Positions 1 to 5,263 of a stretch of DNA of 5,290 bases are shown one piece after another. Made by a program: the position numbers and the translations under genes. The notes beneath the pieces are model-generated. The model ran no database searches, was not told the origin of the DNA, and saw only the letters and a program-made list of their open reading frames with translations. Origin of the DNA: Treponema sp. (GTDB taxonomy: Bacteria; Spirochaetota; Spirochaetia; Treponematales; Breznakiellaceae); NCBI GenBank assembly GCA_009780285.1, contig WRAL01000128.1, positions 1 to 5,290 of the forward strand, in the 5' to 3' direction. Every line of letters starts with the position of its first letter. Within the stretch, counting starts at the first letter, position 1.

Positions 1-1
1 C

Positions 2-1081
2 ACGAACCCCAGCGGAATAGCCTGGCTGCACACGATCATACAGAACGGCCATACCTATATTCCCTTCGTTAAGGCCGAAATAGAACGGCAGGGGCTTCCG
101 CCGGAGCTTGTCGCCGTGCCCTTTATCGAGTCCGCGTACATAGGAACGGCGGTAAGCCGTTCCGGCGCGACCGGGCTTTGGCAGTTCATGATGAACAGCA
201 TAGACCCTTTCGGTCTGCGGGTAACGGAAATAATGGACGAGCGCCGGGATTTCCGCCGGGCGACGGTAGGCGCGCTTAACAAGCTTGAAGGGCACTACCA
301 AATGTTCGGCTGCTGGGCGCTGGCCTTCGCCGCGTACAACATGGGGCACAACGGATTGCGGCGCGCGATTGAAAGGGCCGGAACCAACGACTACTGGGAG
401 CTTGCCAGGCGAAGGGAGCTAAGCCAGGAAACCACGCATTTCGTTCCCAGAATCGTCGCCTCTGCCTACGTTCTGGCCAACGCGCGTCGCTACGGGATCA
501 ATTGGTGGCCGGAAGGCGTGGCCTGGACGGCGATCGCTCCCGGCAGGCCGGTTTCCCTGGGCGTTATCGCGGCCGAAACCGGCGCCAGCCTCAACGTCCT
601 GCGCCGCCTCAACCTGGAGCTTCTGCACGGAATCACCCCGCCGGATCCCTCGCGCGAGATCGTCGTGCCGACTTCCCACGCCCATGCGGTGCTGGCCCTT
701 CTTGAAAGGAACGATGTCGCGCTGCTGCGCTACCATAGCTACAGGATACAGCCCGGCGACACCCTTTCGGCGCTTTCAAGGCATTACGGCATCTCGCTCG
801 CCATGATCGAGCAGCACAATCCCGGCATTCGAAGCCGCGTCCTTAGCATAGGCGAGATCGTCATCATCCCGGTTCTTACCGAGACCGAGCCTTACGCGCG
901 ACAGCCGGTGGCGCTTTCCCGCCCCTTCAACGGAACGCACGTCGTGGCCGAGGGCGAAACGCTCTGGTCCCTTTCCCGGCGCTACGGCGTAAGCCTTCAG
1001 GAGCTTGCGCTGGCCAACAATATGGAAATAAATCAAACTCTGTCCATAGGAAGAACCCTAAACGTGCCGATAATCGAATGA
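2..1081 (+). CDS. mltD: MltD-type lytic transglycosylase with LysM repeats, 5' end outside window
   Basis: This gene encodes a membrane-bound or periplasmic murein lytic transglycosylase that cleaves the MurNAc-GlcNAc bond of peptidoglycan. The frame is open to the left edge, so the start is missing; 359 residues are visible. Counting from the first full codon, the GH23 core shows PFIES at 40-44, with E43 as the expected catalytic acid, then SRSGATGLWQFM (52-63), a DERRD block (79-83) and AAYNMGHNG (110-118), all hallmark GH23/MltD motifs. A degenerate LysM-like stretch lies at about 175-224, and two clear LysM domains follow at about 247-291 (starting YRIQPGDTLSALS) and 313-358 (HVVAEGETLWSLS), which bind glycan. 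A GTG at 116 is a poor start because it would cut the catalytic region. The next gene starts 14 bases after the stop. The mltD symbol rests on domain architecture; the missing N-terminus should carry a signal peptide or lipobox. Confidence 0.9.
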   Translation, partial: TNPSGIAWLHTIIQNGHTYIPFVKAEIERQGLPPELVAVPFIESAYIGTAVSRSGATGLWQFMMNSIDPFGLRVTEIMDERRDFRRATVGALNKLEGHYQMFGCWALAFAAYNMGHNGLRRAIERAGTNDYWELARRRELSQETTHFVPRIVASAYVLANARRYGINWWPEGVAWTAIAPGRPVSLGVIAAETGASLNVLRRLNLELLHGITPPDPSREIVVPTSHAHAVLALLERNDVALLRYHSYRIQPGDTLSALSRHYGISLAMIEQHNPGIRSRVLSIGEIVIIPVLTETEPYARQPVALSRPFNGTHVVAEGETLWSLSRRYGVSLQELALANNMEINQTLSIGRTLNVPIIE

Positions 1082-1082
1082 C

Positions 1083-1088
1083 GGGAGG
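1083..1088 (+). promoter_or_regulatory. Ribosome binding site deciding the start of the 1096 gene
   Basis: GGGAGG sits 7 bases before the ATG at 1096. The in-frame ATG at 1078, which overlaps the upstream TGA stop, has no comparable site and would add six residues (MTGGFS) before a normal signal peptide. The ATG at 1096 is therefore preferred. Confidence 0.75.
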
Positions 1089-1095
1089 ATTCAGT

Positions 1096-1992
1096 ATGGG
1101 GAGACTTTTCGGGAGAGGAATTTTCCTGGCGGTTTTTTTGTTTTTTACGGGCGCGTTTTGCTTCGCTCAAGGCCACGTCGGAATTTCTGGCACGGTAAAG
1201 TGGGACTTGATGGAAATAAGCGCCGAGCTTTCGCTAGACCTAGCCGGCGCTGGGATACGTCTGCCCGGCGGACGCCTTCAGGGCGAGGCGCTTTTGTCCG
1301 CCGAATACCTGCGCCTGATTCGCCCGGAGATACTGGGCATACAGGTCGATTCCTCGTCCACCGTGGCGGACCACATACTGCGCGGCGAGTGGAGCTTTCT
1401 GGAGCTTGAAAGCTTGGCCCTTCAGTCGCGCTCCGTTCCGCCGGCGCTTTCCACGGACCTGGGAAGGCTGGCCGCCTCCTACGCGCTGGGGATTTCCGGC
1501 CTGAGCCGCGCCTTTATCCGCCACCGCCAGCCGGTCGAGGTGCCCAGAACCCTAAGCCCGGTGGCCGCGCCTGCCTTTACCGGCATTGTGATAATAGCCT
1601 CGGACGAGCTGCCGGTTCAGGGCCGGGAAGGAAGCGCCCTCGCGCGCCCCTCGCTTTTCCCGCGCGTCTGGGACAGCCGGATGAACCTGATTTTCGAGCG
1701 AAACATGCTCGACCCAAGCGTGGATCTGATGGTGCGGTACTTTCCGCGCGAGGCGATCTTCGCGCCCGTTCCTTCCGGCCTTTCGCCGGAGCTTGCCGCC
1801 ATCGTCGGCGAGCGACCCCTGCGCATCTCCGCGCGCGGGCTTTTCGGCGAGACTCCCACGGACCCGATCATCAGCCTGGACGACGCGCTCTTGATCATTT
1901 CCACGGCGGAAAACCGCAACCTCCTGCGCCAGGGCCGCGTGGCTATAATTGTGGACGATTCGCTTCTGCGCAGCTCCTTCGCGCAGAGATAG
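1096..1992 (+). CDS. Exported protein of unknown function, co-transcribed with mltD
   Basis: The product is 298 residues from the ATG at 1096, chosen for its GGGAGG site; an ATG at 1078 would give 304. The N-terminus is a typical signal peptide: GRLFGR basic region, hydrophobic run of about residues 9-21, and a likely signal peptidase I site after CFA (residue 24). The lone Cys22 is preceded by AF, a poor lipobox, so a lipoprotein is less likely. I do not recognise the family. The second half (about 161-288) has FTGIVIIA, then PSLFPRVWD, VGERPLRISARG (237-248), DPIISLDDALLI (256-267) and RVAIIVDD (281-288). This order resembles the YTG...P..D...PL.IKA...DA..I...V.IVVD pattern of uncharacterised secreted proteins related to LPP20/FlgT-like families; that is a weak inference. 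Its operon position behind a transglycosylase suggests an envelope role. The signal peptide is encoded by T7 and T6 runs (1133-1146). Confidence 0.85.
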   Translation: MGRLFGRGIFLAVFLFFTGAFCFAQGHVGISGTVKWDLMEISAELSLDLAGAGIRLPGGRLQGEALLSAEYLRLIRPEILGIQVDSSSTVADHILRGEWSFLELESLALQSRSVPPALSTDLGRLAASYALGISGLSRAFIRHRQPVEVPRTLSPVAAPAFTGIVIIASDELPVQGREGSALARPSLFPRVWDSRMNLIFERNMLDPSVDLMVRYFPREAIFAPVPSGLSPELAAIVGERPLRISARGLFGETPTDPIISLDDALLIISTAENRNLLRQGRVAIIVDDSLLRSSFAQR

Positions 1993-2042
1993 TAGGCCGC
2001 AAAGGCGCTCTTCATCATAAAAAGGGCGTTGAGAAAAATCGG

Positions 2043-2150
2043 CTAGTGTTCCGGAATATTCAAATGACGGTATGCAAGTTGAGGTAATTCCTTCCTGGCA
2101 AGGAATTACCGAACGTTCGATTTAGCAAACCGAATATTCCGGAACACTAG
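2043..2150. mobile_element. MITE-like element, copy 1 (108 bp, no coding capacity)
   Basis: Both ends carry a perfect 19-bp inverted repeat, CTAGTGTTCCGGAATATTC at 2043-2061 and its complement at 2132-2150. The centre holds an 11-bp perfect stem (2083-2093 with 2100-2110) around a 6-nt loop. The remaining internal arms (2062-2082 and 2111-2131) pair poorly. A second copy lies at 2963-3072 in the same orientation, with three substitutions and two single-base indels separating them. Short length, terminal inverted repeats, a near-identical copy and no transposase fit a non-autonomous MITE. CTAG or TA at both outer edges could be the target duplication (YTAR target of some IS5-family members, or TA of IS630/Tc1 types) or part of the element; the sequence cannot decide. 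The right end overlaps the stop codon of the HAD gene. Confidence 0.85.
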
Positions 2151-2947
2151 CGCTTGTCCGCCCGATCCAGCAAGGCCCGCGCGATCTCGGCAAAACCCTC
2201 GCCGCCCTCATTTTTGGCTATAAAGGCCGGCCTTTTTTGCAAAACGCCATCCCAGCGGCGGATATTGGCCGGCGCGCAGGACAGGGGAAAATGCGCGAAC
2301 ATAGGCTCGTCGTTGGGGGAATCGCCGACGAAAAGCGCCTCGCCAAGGTCATCTTGCCAGCCAAAGCGCAAGCGCAAAAAACGCAGGGCCATGGACAGCT
2401 TGTCGTAATCGCCCAGCCAAATGTTGACGTGAATGGACGAGATTTTCGCGCGCGCCCCTTCCCGCTCGGCGATTTCGGCGGCCCTGCGCGCGCAAGTCAG
2501 CGAAAGCGCCGGATCCTCCTCGGCAAAATCCAGAGCGATGTCGAAAAGGCGCGCGAACTGATCCTTGGCCAGGCGCAGGCCCGGAACCCCGTCCAGCGCC
2601 GCGTCGCGGGCTTGCAGAAGCGCGGGAGAATCGTTGCGCAAGGCGTTTTCGTGAAACATGGTTTTCAAAATGGGCAGGCCCTCATCCGAAGGCTCTTCCC
2701 AAAAGGCAAGCGCGCCGTTTTCGCCGACGATCCCGTCCACGGGCCACTGGCGCGCGATGCAGTCGCACCAGCCGGCCGGCCGGCCCGTTACCGGAACCAG
2801 CTTCAGCCCCGCGCGCCTCAGATCCCAAAGCGCGCGGTACGCGGACTCGACCAGCTTGCCGGCGCAGGTAAGCGTGTCGTCAATGTCGGTCAGAACGTAC
2901 TTAACCCCCGCAGCCTGCGCGGGGGTCATTTCTGAGACAGGCTTCAT
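2147..2947 (-). CDS. HAD-superfamily IIB hydrolase (Cof / sucrose-phosphatase-like)
   Basis: The 266-residue cytosolic protein has all four HAD motifs: motif I DIDDT (nucleophile D21, acid D23), motif II T54 in VPVTGRP, motif III K183 in GDYDKLSMA, and motif IV GDSPND (208-213). The large cap between motifs II and III is of type C2, placing it in subfamily IIB with Cof-type sugar phosphatases, sucrose-6-phosphate phosphatase and mannosyl-3-phosphoglycerate phosphatase. A Mg-dependent phosphomonoesterase acting on a sugar phosphate or similar small metabolite is the family expectation; the substrate cannot be read. M1 lacks a strong ribosome binding site, and M7 (MTPAQ) is an alternative start. 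The gene lies between two MITE copies: its TAG is within the end of copy 1, and copy 2 begins 15 bp upstream of the ATG. No convincing promoter is visible, so expression may depend on readthrough from rpmA. Confidence 0.9.
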   Translation of the reverse strand: MKPVSEMTPAQAAGVKYVLTDIDDTLTCAGKLVESAYRALWDLRRAGLKLVPVTGRPAGWCDCIARQWPVDGIVGENGALAFWEEPSDEGLPILKTMFHENALRNDSPALLQARDAALDGVPGLRLAKDQFARLFDIALDFAEEDPALSLTCARRAAEIAEREGARAKISSIHVNIWLGDYDKLSMALRFLRLRFGWQDDLGEALFVGDSPNDEPMFAHFPLSCAPANIRRWDGVLQKRPAFIAKNEGGEGFAEIARALLDRADKR

Positions 2948-2962
2948 TCGAGGAACGTCCCG

Positions 2963-3072
2963 CTAGTGTTCCGGAATATTCAAATGACGGTATGCAGGTT
3001 GAGGTAATTCCTTGCCTGACAAGGAATTACCGAACGTTGCGATTTTGCAAACCGAATATTCCGGAACACTAG
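2963..3072. mobile_element. MITE-like element, copy 2 (110 bp)
   Basis: This is the second copy of the element at 2043-2150, in the same orientation, with identical 19-bp terminal inverted repeats at 2963-2981 and 3054-3072. The central 11-bp stem is at 3003-3013 and 3021-3031 with a 7-nt loop. Relative to copy 1 it has an extra G in the loop (3014), an extra G near 3039, and three base differences, so the stem and termini are conserved while the loop and arms vary. It sits 29 bases after the rpmA stop and 15 bases before the HAD ATG, within what would otherwise be one transcription unit. Confidence 0.85.
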
Positions 3073-3101
3073 GGATCATCCCCTTCGATTTGTTCGCTTG
3101 G

Positions 3102-3398
3102 TTAAAGCGCCTGCGCGGACGCGGCGGCCTGCGGCGCTTCCTGCGCGACGACCGGAACGACCGAGGCGAGCTTTCGTCCGCGACGAGTGTGGAACAGCAC
3201 CGTTCCCGTGGCCTTGGCGAAAAGAGTGTAGTCGCCGCCGCAGCCGACGTTAGTCCCGGGATGAATCTTCGTCCCCCGCTGGCGCGCGATAATCGTGCCG
3301 GCCTTTACGAACGAGCCGCCCGAAGCCTTTACGCCCAAATTTTTGGGATTCGAATCCCTTCCGTTTTTGGAGCCGGAACCGCCCTTCTTTCTTCCCAT
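3102..3398 (-). CDS. rpmA: 50S ribosomal protein L27
   Basis: L27 lies at the peptidyl transferase centre of the 50S subunit, where its N-terminus reaches tRNA. The product starts MGRKKGGSGSKNGRDSNP, followed by LGVK, GTIIARQRGTKIHPG and VGCGGDYTLFA, all diagnostic of L27. At 98 residues it is longer than the usual roughly 85, because of an Ala/Gln-rich tail of about 15 residues after VVPV. The start is firm: GGAGG at 3405-3409 lies 6 bases before the ATG, and the prp stop TAG directly precedes that ATG, so no N-terminal extension is encoded. It is the last gene of the rplU-prp-rpmA operon; a MITE copy follows the stop by 29 bases, in the place where obgE is often found. Confidence 0.96.
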   Translation of the reverse strand: MGRKKGGSGSKNGRDSNPKNLGVKASGGSFVKAGTIIARQRGTKIHPGTNVGCGGDYTLFAKATGTVLFHTRRGRKLASVVPVVAQEAPQAAASAQAL

Positions 3399-3728
3399 CT
3401 AAATCCTCCGTATAGACAAACTGCAATGCTCGGGGTAATCCTCCGCCACGGACGCAAGCCCTTCCAGCAGAAAAACCCCGGCGGCGAAAAGAAAATCCCT
3501 TCCCTCGGCCTCGAAATCGGCCTCCAGGAAAAGGAAGCCCGGCTCGGGCGCCTCGCAGCGCGACCGAATCCCCGGCCTTCCCGACAAAACCCTTGCCGCC
3601 GTGCGCATCAGGACCGAAATCGCGGCGCAAGCCACGCTTCCGCCGTCCTGCCCGCGCGCCGCGTGGCCGGAGGCCCCGCAAGAGCGCAGAACCCCGTCCC
3701 CGTCGAGCGCGGCCTCTATTTTTACCAT
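3399..3728 (-). CDS. prp: Ribosomal-processing cysteine protease Prp (YsxB, DUF464 family)
   Basis: The 109-residue protein lies between rplU and rpmA, the standard location of prp/ysxB. It shows the family pattern GHA...G.D...CAA.S.L, with H22 and C34 as the expected catalytic pair, in the spacing known for the Firmicute enzyme, which removes an N-terminal extension from L27. Here L27 has no such extension, so the natural substrate is unclear; the protease may act on another protein or have a structural or assembly role. Its ATG at 3728 lies 22 bases after the rplU stop and has no strong ribosome binding site, so translation may be coupled to rplU. Its last codons (CGG AGG ATT TAG) supply the ribosome binding site for rpmA. 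Confidence 0.85.
   Translation of the reverse strand: MVKIEAALDGDGVLRSCGASGHAARGQDGGSVACAAISVLMRTAARVLSGRPGIRSRCEAPEPGFLFLEADFEAEGRDFLFAAGVFLLEGLASVAEDYPEHCSLSIRRI
3405..3409 (-). promoter_or_regulatory. rpmA ribosome binding site embedded in the prp 3' end
   Basis: On the minus strand GGAGG lies within the last Arg-Arg codons of prp, 6 bases before the rpmA ATG. The prp TAG touches the ATG (TAGATG), a layout typical of translational coupling. It fixes the L27 start. Confidence 0.8.
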
Positions 3729-3750
3729 CCCAAGGCCCGCGAGCCGCGCC

Positions 3751-4059
3751 CTAGGCGGTAATTTCCCCGATTTTTATCACCGAAAACTGCTGGCGATGCC
3801 CGTTTTTGCGCCGGTAATCCTTCTTCGGCTTGTACTTAAAAACGATGATCTTCGCGTCGCGCCCGTGGGATTCCACCGTCGCGCTGACCTTCGCGCCGGG
3901 CACGTAGGGGCTTCCCACCGTTACCGCGTCGCCGGAAGTGAGCAGCACCGTTTCAATGTCCAGCGCCGCGCCCGGCTCGGCGTCGATCCGGTCCACCTTC
4001 AGCAGGGCGCCGGCCTCGGCCCTGTACTGCTTGCCCTTAAATTCAATCAAAGCGTACAT
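3751..4059 (-). CDS. rplU: 50S ribosomal protein L21
   Basis: L21 binds 23S rRNA in the large subunit. The 102-residue product has the usual family length. It begins MYALIEFKGKQYRAEAG and ends with the diagnostic IIVFKYKPKKDYRRKNGHRQ block followed by IKIGEI, both near-invariant features of L21. The start has GGAGAG at 4064-4069 with suitable spacing. It is the first gene of a minus-strand operon followed by prp (22-base gap) and rpmA. A TTGACT/CATAAT promoter lies about 90 bases upstream, giving a leader of roughly 80 nt that contains a 12-bp palindrome next to the ribosome binding site. Confidence 0.97.
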   Translation of the reverse strand: MYALIEFKGKQYRAEAGALLKVDRIDAEPGAALDIETVLLTSGDAVTVGSPYVPGAKVSATVESHGRDAKIIVFKYKPKKDYRRKNGHRQQFSVIKIGEITA

Positions 4060-4063
4060 TCAA

Positions 4064-4069
4064 CTCTCC
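4064..4069 (-). promoter_or_regulatory. rplU ribosome binding site
   Basis: GGAGAG on the minus strand, with its GGAG core 6 bases before the ATG at 4059. It lies 2 bases from the palindrome at 4072-4083, so structure there could affect access to it. Confidence 0.7.
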
Positions 4070-4071
4070 GT

Positions 4072-4083
4072 TTGAGCGCTCAA
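4072..4083. promoter_or_regulatory. 12-bp perfect palindrome in the rplU leader
   Basis: TTGAGCGCTCAA is fully self-complementary and lies just upstream of the rplU ribosome binding site, downstream of the predicted transcription start. As DNA it could be a dimeric repressor site; as RNA it could form only a 4-bp stem with a GCGC loop. No function is established. Confidence 0.4.
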
Positions 4084-4148
4084 GGCGCATCTGACTTTTC
4101 CCTGCCGCCCGGCTCAAGCCCAAAGAGCACGACCGTTCCAGCATATCG

Positions 4149-4178
4149 ATTATGCCTCAAAACGCGGAAAAGAGTCAA
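4149..4178 (-). promoter_or_regulatory. Sigma70-type promoter of the rplU-prp-rpmA operon
   Basis: Reading the minus strand, TTGACT (-35, 4173-4178) and CATAAT (-10, 4149-4154) are separated by 18 bases. Each box differs from consensus by one base. Transcription would start near 4142, giving a leader of about 80 nt before rplU. The -35 box ends only 3 bases from the hairpin repeat at 4182-4206. Confidence 0.75.
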
Positions 4179-4181
4179 GGG

Positions 4182-4206
4182 GCGAATCCGCCTTCGGCGG
4201 ATTCGC
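4182..4206. repeat. Hairpin repeat with 11-bp perfect stem, REP-like
   Basis: GCGAATCCGCC pairs perfectly with its complement across a 3-nt TTC loop. It lies in the gap between the 3' end of the ABC ATPase gene and the rplU promoter. On the minus strand it follows the ABC stop, so it could stabilise or help end that transcript, but only a weak CTTTT follows it. It resembles dispersed REP-type palindromes; copy number elsewhere cannot be seen here. Confidence 0.6.
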
Positions 4207-4209
4207 ATC

Positions 4210-4247
4210 GGAGTTTAGAGGCGGGCTGAAGCCCACCTCTAAACTCC
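4210..4247. repeat. Long hairpin repeat, 12-bp plus 5-bp stem, REP-like
   Basis: GGAGTTTAGAGG pairs perfectly with CCTCTAAACTCC. Inside it, after one C/A mismatch, GGGCT pairs with AGCCC around a GA loop. It is 3 bases from the preceding hairpin, and the two together form a tandem structured unit of 66 bp. It may act as a terminator-like or RNA-stabilising element for the minus-strand ABC gene, or be a dispersed REP unit. There is no U-tract right after it. Confidence 0.65.
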
Positions 4248-4279
4248 AGGGGACGCATGGGGGGGCGCTCCACTTCGGC

Positions 4280-5122
4280 CTAAATCTCCAGCCTTCCTTC
4301 ACGCATGCGCGCCACCCTGTCGCAGAGGTCTTCGGTGGCTTCCCTGTCGTGCGAGATGAAGAGAATCGTAAGGCCGAGGCTTTCTCGCAAGCTGCGGAAA
4401 AGGTCGAGGATTTGGGCGCCGGAAAAAACGTCCAGCGCGCTGGTGGCTTCGTCGGCGATGAGCATTTTTGGCTTTAGCATTAAGGCGCGCGCGATGCAGG
4501 CGCGCTGTTTTTGCCCGCCGGAAAGCTCGCGCGCGCGGCGCGATTTGTGCGCGCTTTCAAGGCCGACAAGGGCGAGCATCTCGTCAACCTTGCGTTCCCG
4601 TTCGCCCGCCGAAAGCGCAAGCCCCAAGGCACGCCGGTGAACGATCAAGGGCTCTTCCAAAAGCCAGCCGATTTTCCGCATGGGATTAAGCGACGCGCCG
4701 GGTTCCTGAAAAATCATTTGCGCGAAAAATCCTCGCGCGCGCTCGGCCGAAACGTCCATGCCGGAAAAAATTATTTCGCCCCGGTATGGAATAAGGCCAA
4801 GGATGCAGCGCGCGAGCGTGCTTTTGCCGCCGCCCGACTCGCCGCAAAGCCCGAAAATCTCGCCCTTGCCTATGTCCAGATCAATGTCTTTAAGAACGCG
4901 CTTTTCTTCGAGCTTGCCGAAAAGCCCGAAGCTGCGGCTGACGTATGAATTGGACAGCGCGCGAGTCGAAACAAAAGGCTCGAATTTTTTTGTGTTGGAG
5001 AAATCCCTAATGATATTTTTTTCGCGAGCGACGGCGTTTACAAGTTGCGCCGTGTACGCGTGTCCTGGAGCGGAAAAAACCTTTTCGCTGGGCCCGTCCT
5101 CGACAATCTTTCCATCACGCAT
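4280..5122 (-). CDS. Residual reading frame carrying the intact second ATPase domain (DppF/OppF-like)
   Basis: This is the longest ATG-started frame left after the TAG at 5264. Its first 30 or so residues are the tail of domain one, then a linker, then a complete ABC ATPase domain from about residue 76. Walker A is GESGGGKST (94-102), the Q-loop is FQEPGASLNP with Q139, the signature is LSGGQ (200-204), Walker B is MLIADE with D224 and E225, and the switch histidine is H258 in FISHD. The FQEP..SLNP motif is typical of the DppF/OppF class. The protein stops 22 residues after H258, at MREGRLEI, without the C-terminal P-HPYT region usual in that class. The ATG at 5122 has no ribosome binding site, so production of this fragment as a separate protein is doubtful. 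More likely it is the 3' part of one fused gene. Confidence 0.55.
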   Translation of the reverse strand: MRDGKIVEDGPSEKVFSAPGHAYTAQLVNAVAREKNIIRDFSNTKKFEPFVSTRALSNSYVSRSFGLFGKLEEKRVLKDIDLDIGKGEIFGLCGESGGGKSTLARCILGLIPYRGEIIFSGMDVSAERARGFFAQMIFQEPGASLNPMRKIGWLLEEPLIVHRRALGLALSAGERERKVDEMLALVGLESAHKSRRARELSGGQKQRACIARALMLKPKMLIADEATSALDVFSGAQILDLFRSLRESLGLTILFISHDREATEDLCDRVARMREGRLEI

Positions 5123-5263
5123 AACAAGCGCCCGCGAGCAAAAACGGCGCGCAAGGGAAAGATCGTGCGTGATAAAAAGAATCGCCGTGCCGAATTCCCG
5201 GTTTATTTGCGTAAGAAGCTCGATAATATTGTCGCGATTTTCCGTGTCAAGAGATCTGGTAGG

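Noticed and set aside
1993..2042. Terminator after the + strand operon
   Set aside because: There is only a weak GGCGCTC/GGGCGTT complementarity and no following T-run. The MITE central stem also lacks a T-tract on either side.
2237..2935. Long open frame on the + strand opposite the HAD gene
   Set aside because: It is antisense to a gene with all HAD motifs. Its product is Arg/Gly/Ala-rich with no domain, as expected from GC-rich codon structure.
2963..3072. Promoter for HAD within MITE copy 2 (TTGCAA or TTGTCA as -35)
   Set aside because: Possible -10 boxes fall at spacings of 15 or 22 and match poorly; not supportable by eye.
2963..3079. 38-codon minus-strand frame that spans MITE copy 2 from an ATG at 3077-3079 to the TAG at 2963-2965
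   Set aside because: The GGGG before the ATG is too close for a ribosome binding site, and two single-base differences destroy the frame in copy 1, so there is no sign of coding selection.
3012..3761. 249-codon open frame on the + strand opposite rpmA and prp
   Set aside because: It starts inside the MITE copy and runs antisense to two firmly identified ribosomal operon genes; its composition is low-complexity and basic.
4259..4265. G7 homopolymer as a phase-variation tract
   Set aside because: It lies 15 bases beyond the ABC stop codon, in no gene and not within a recognisable promoter.
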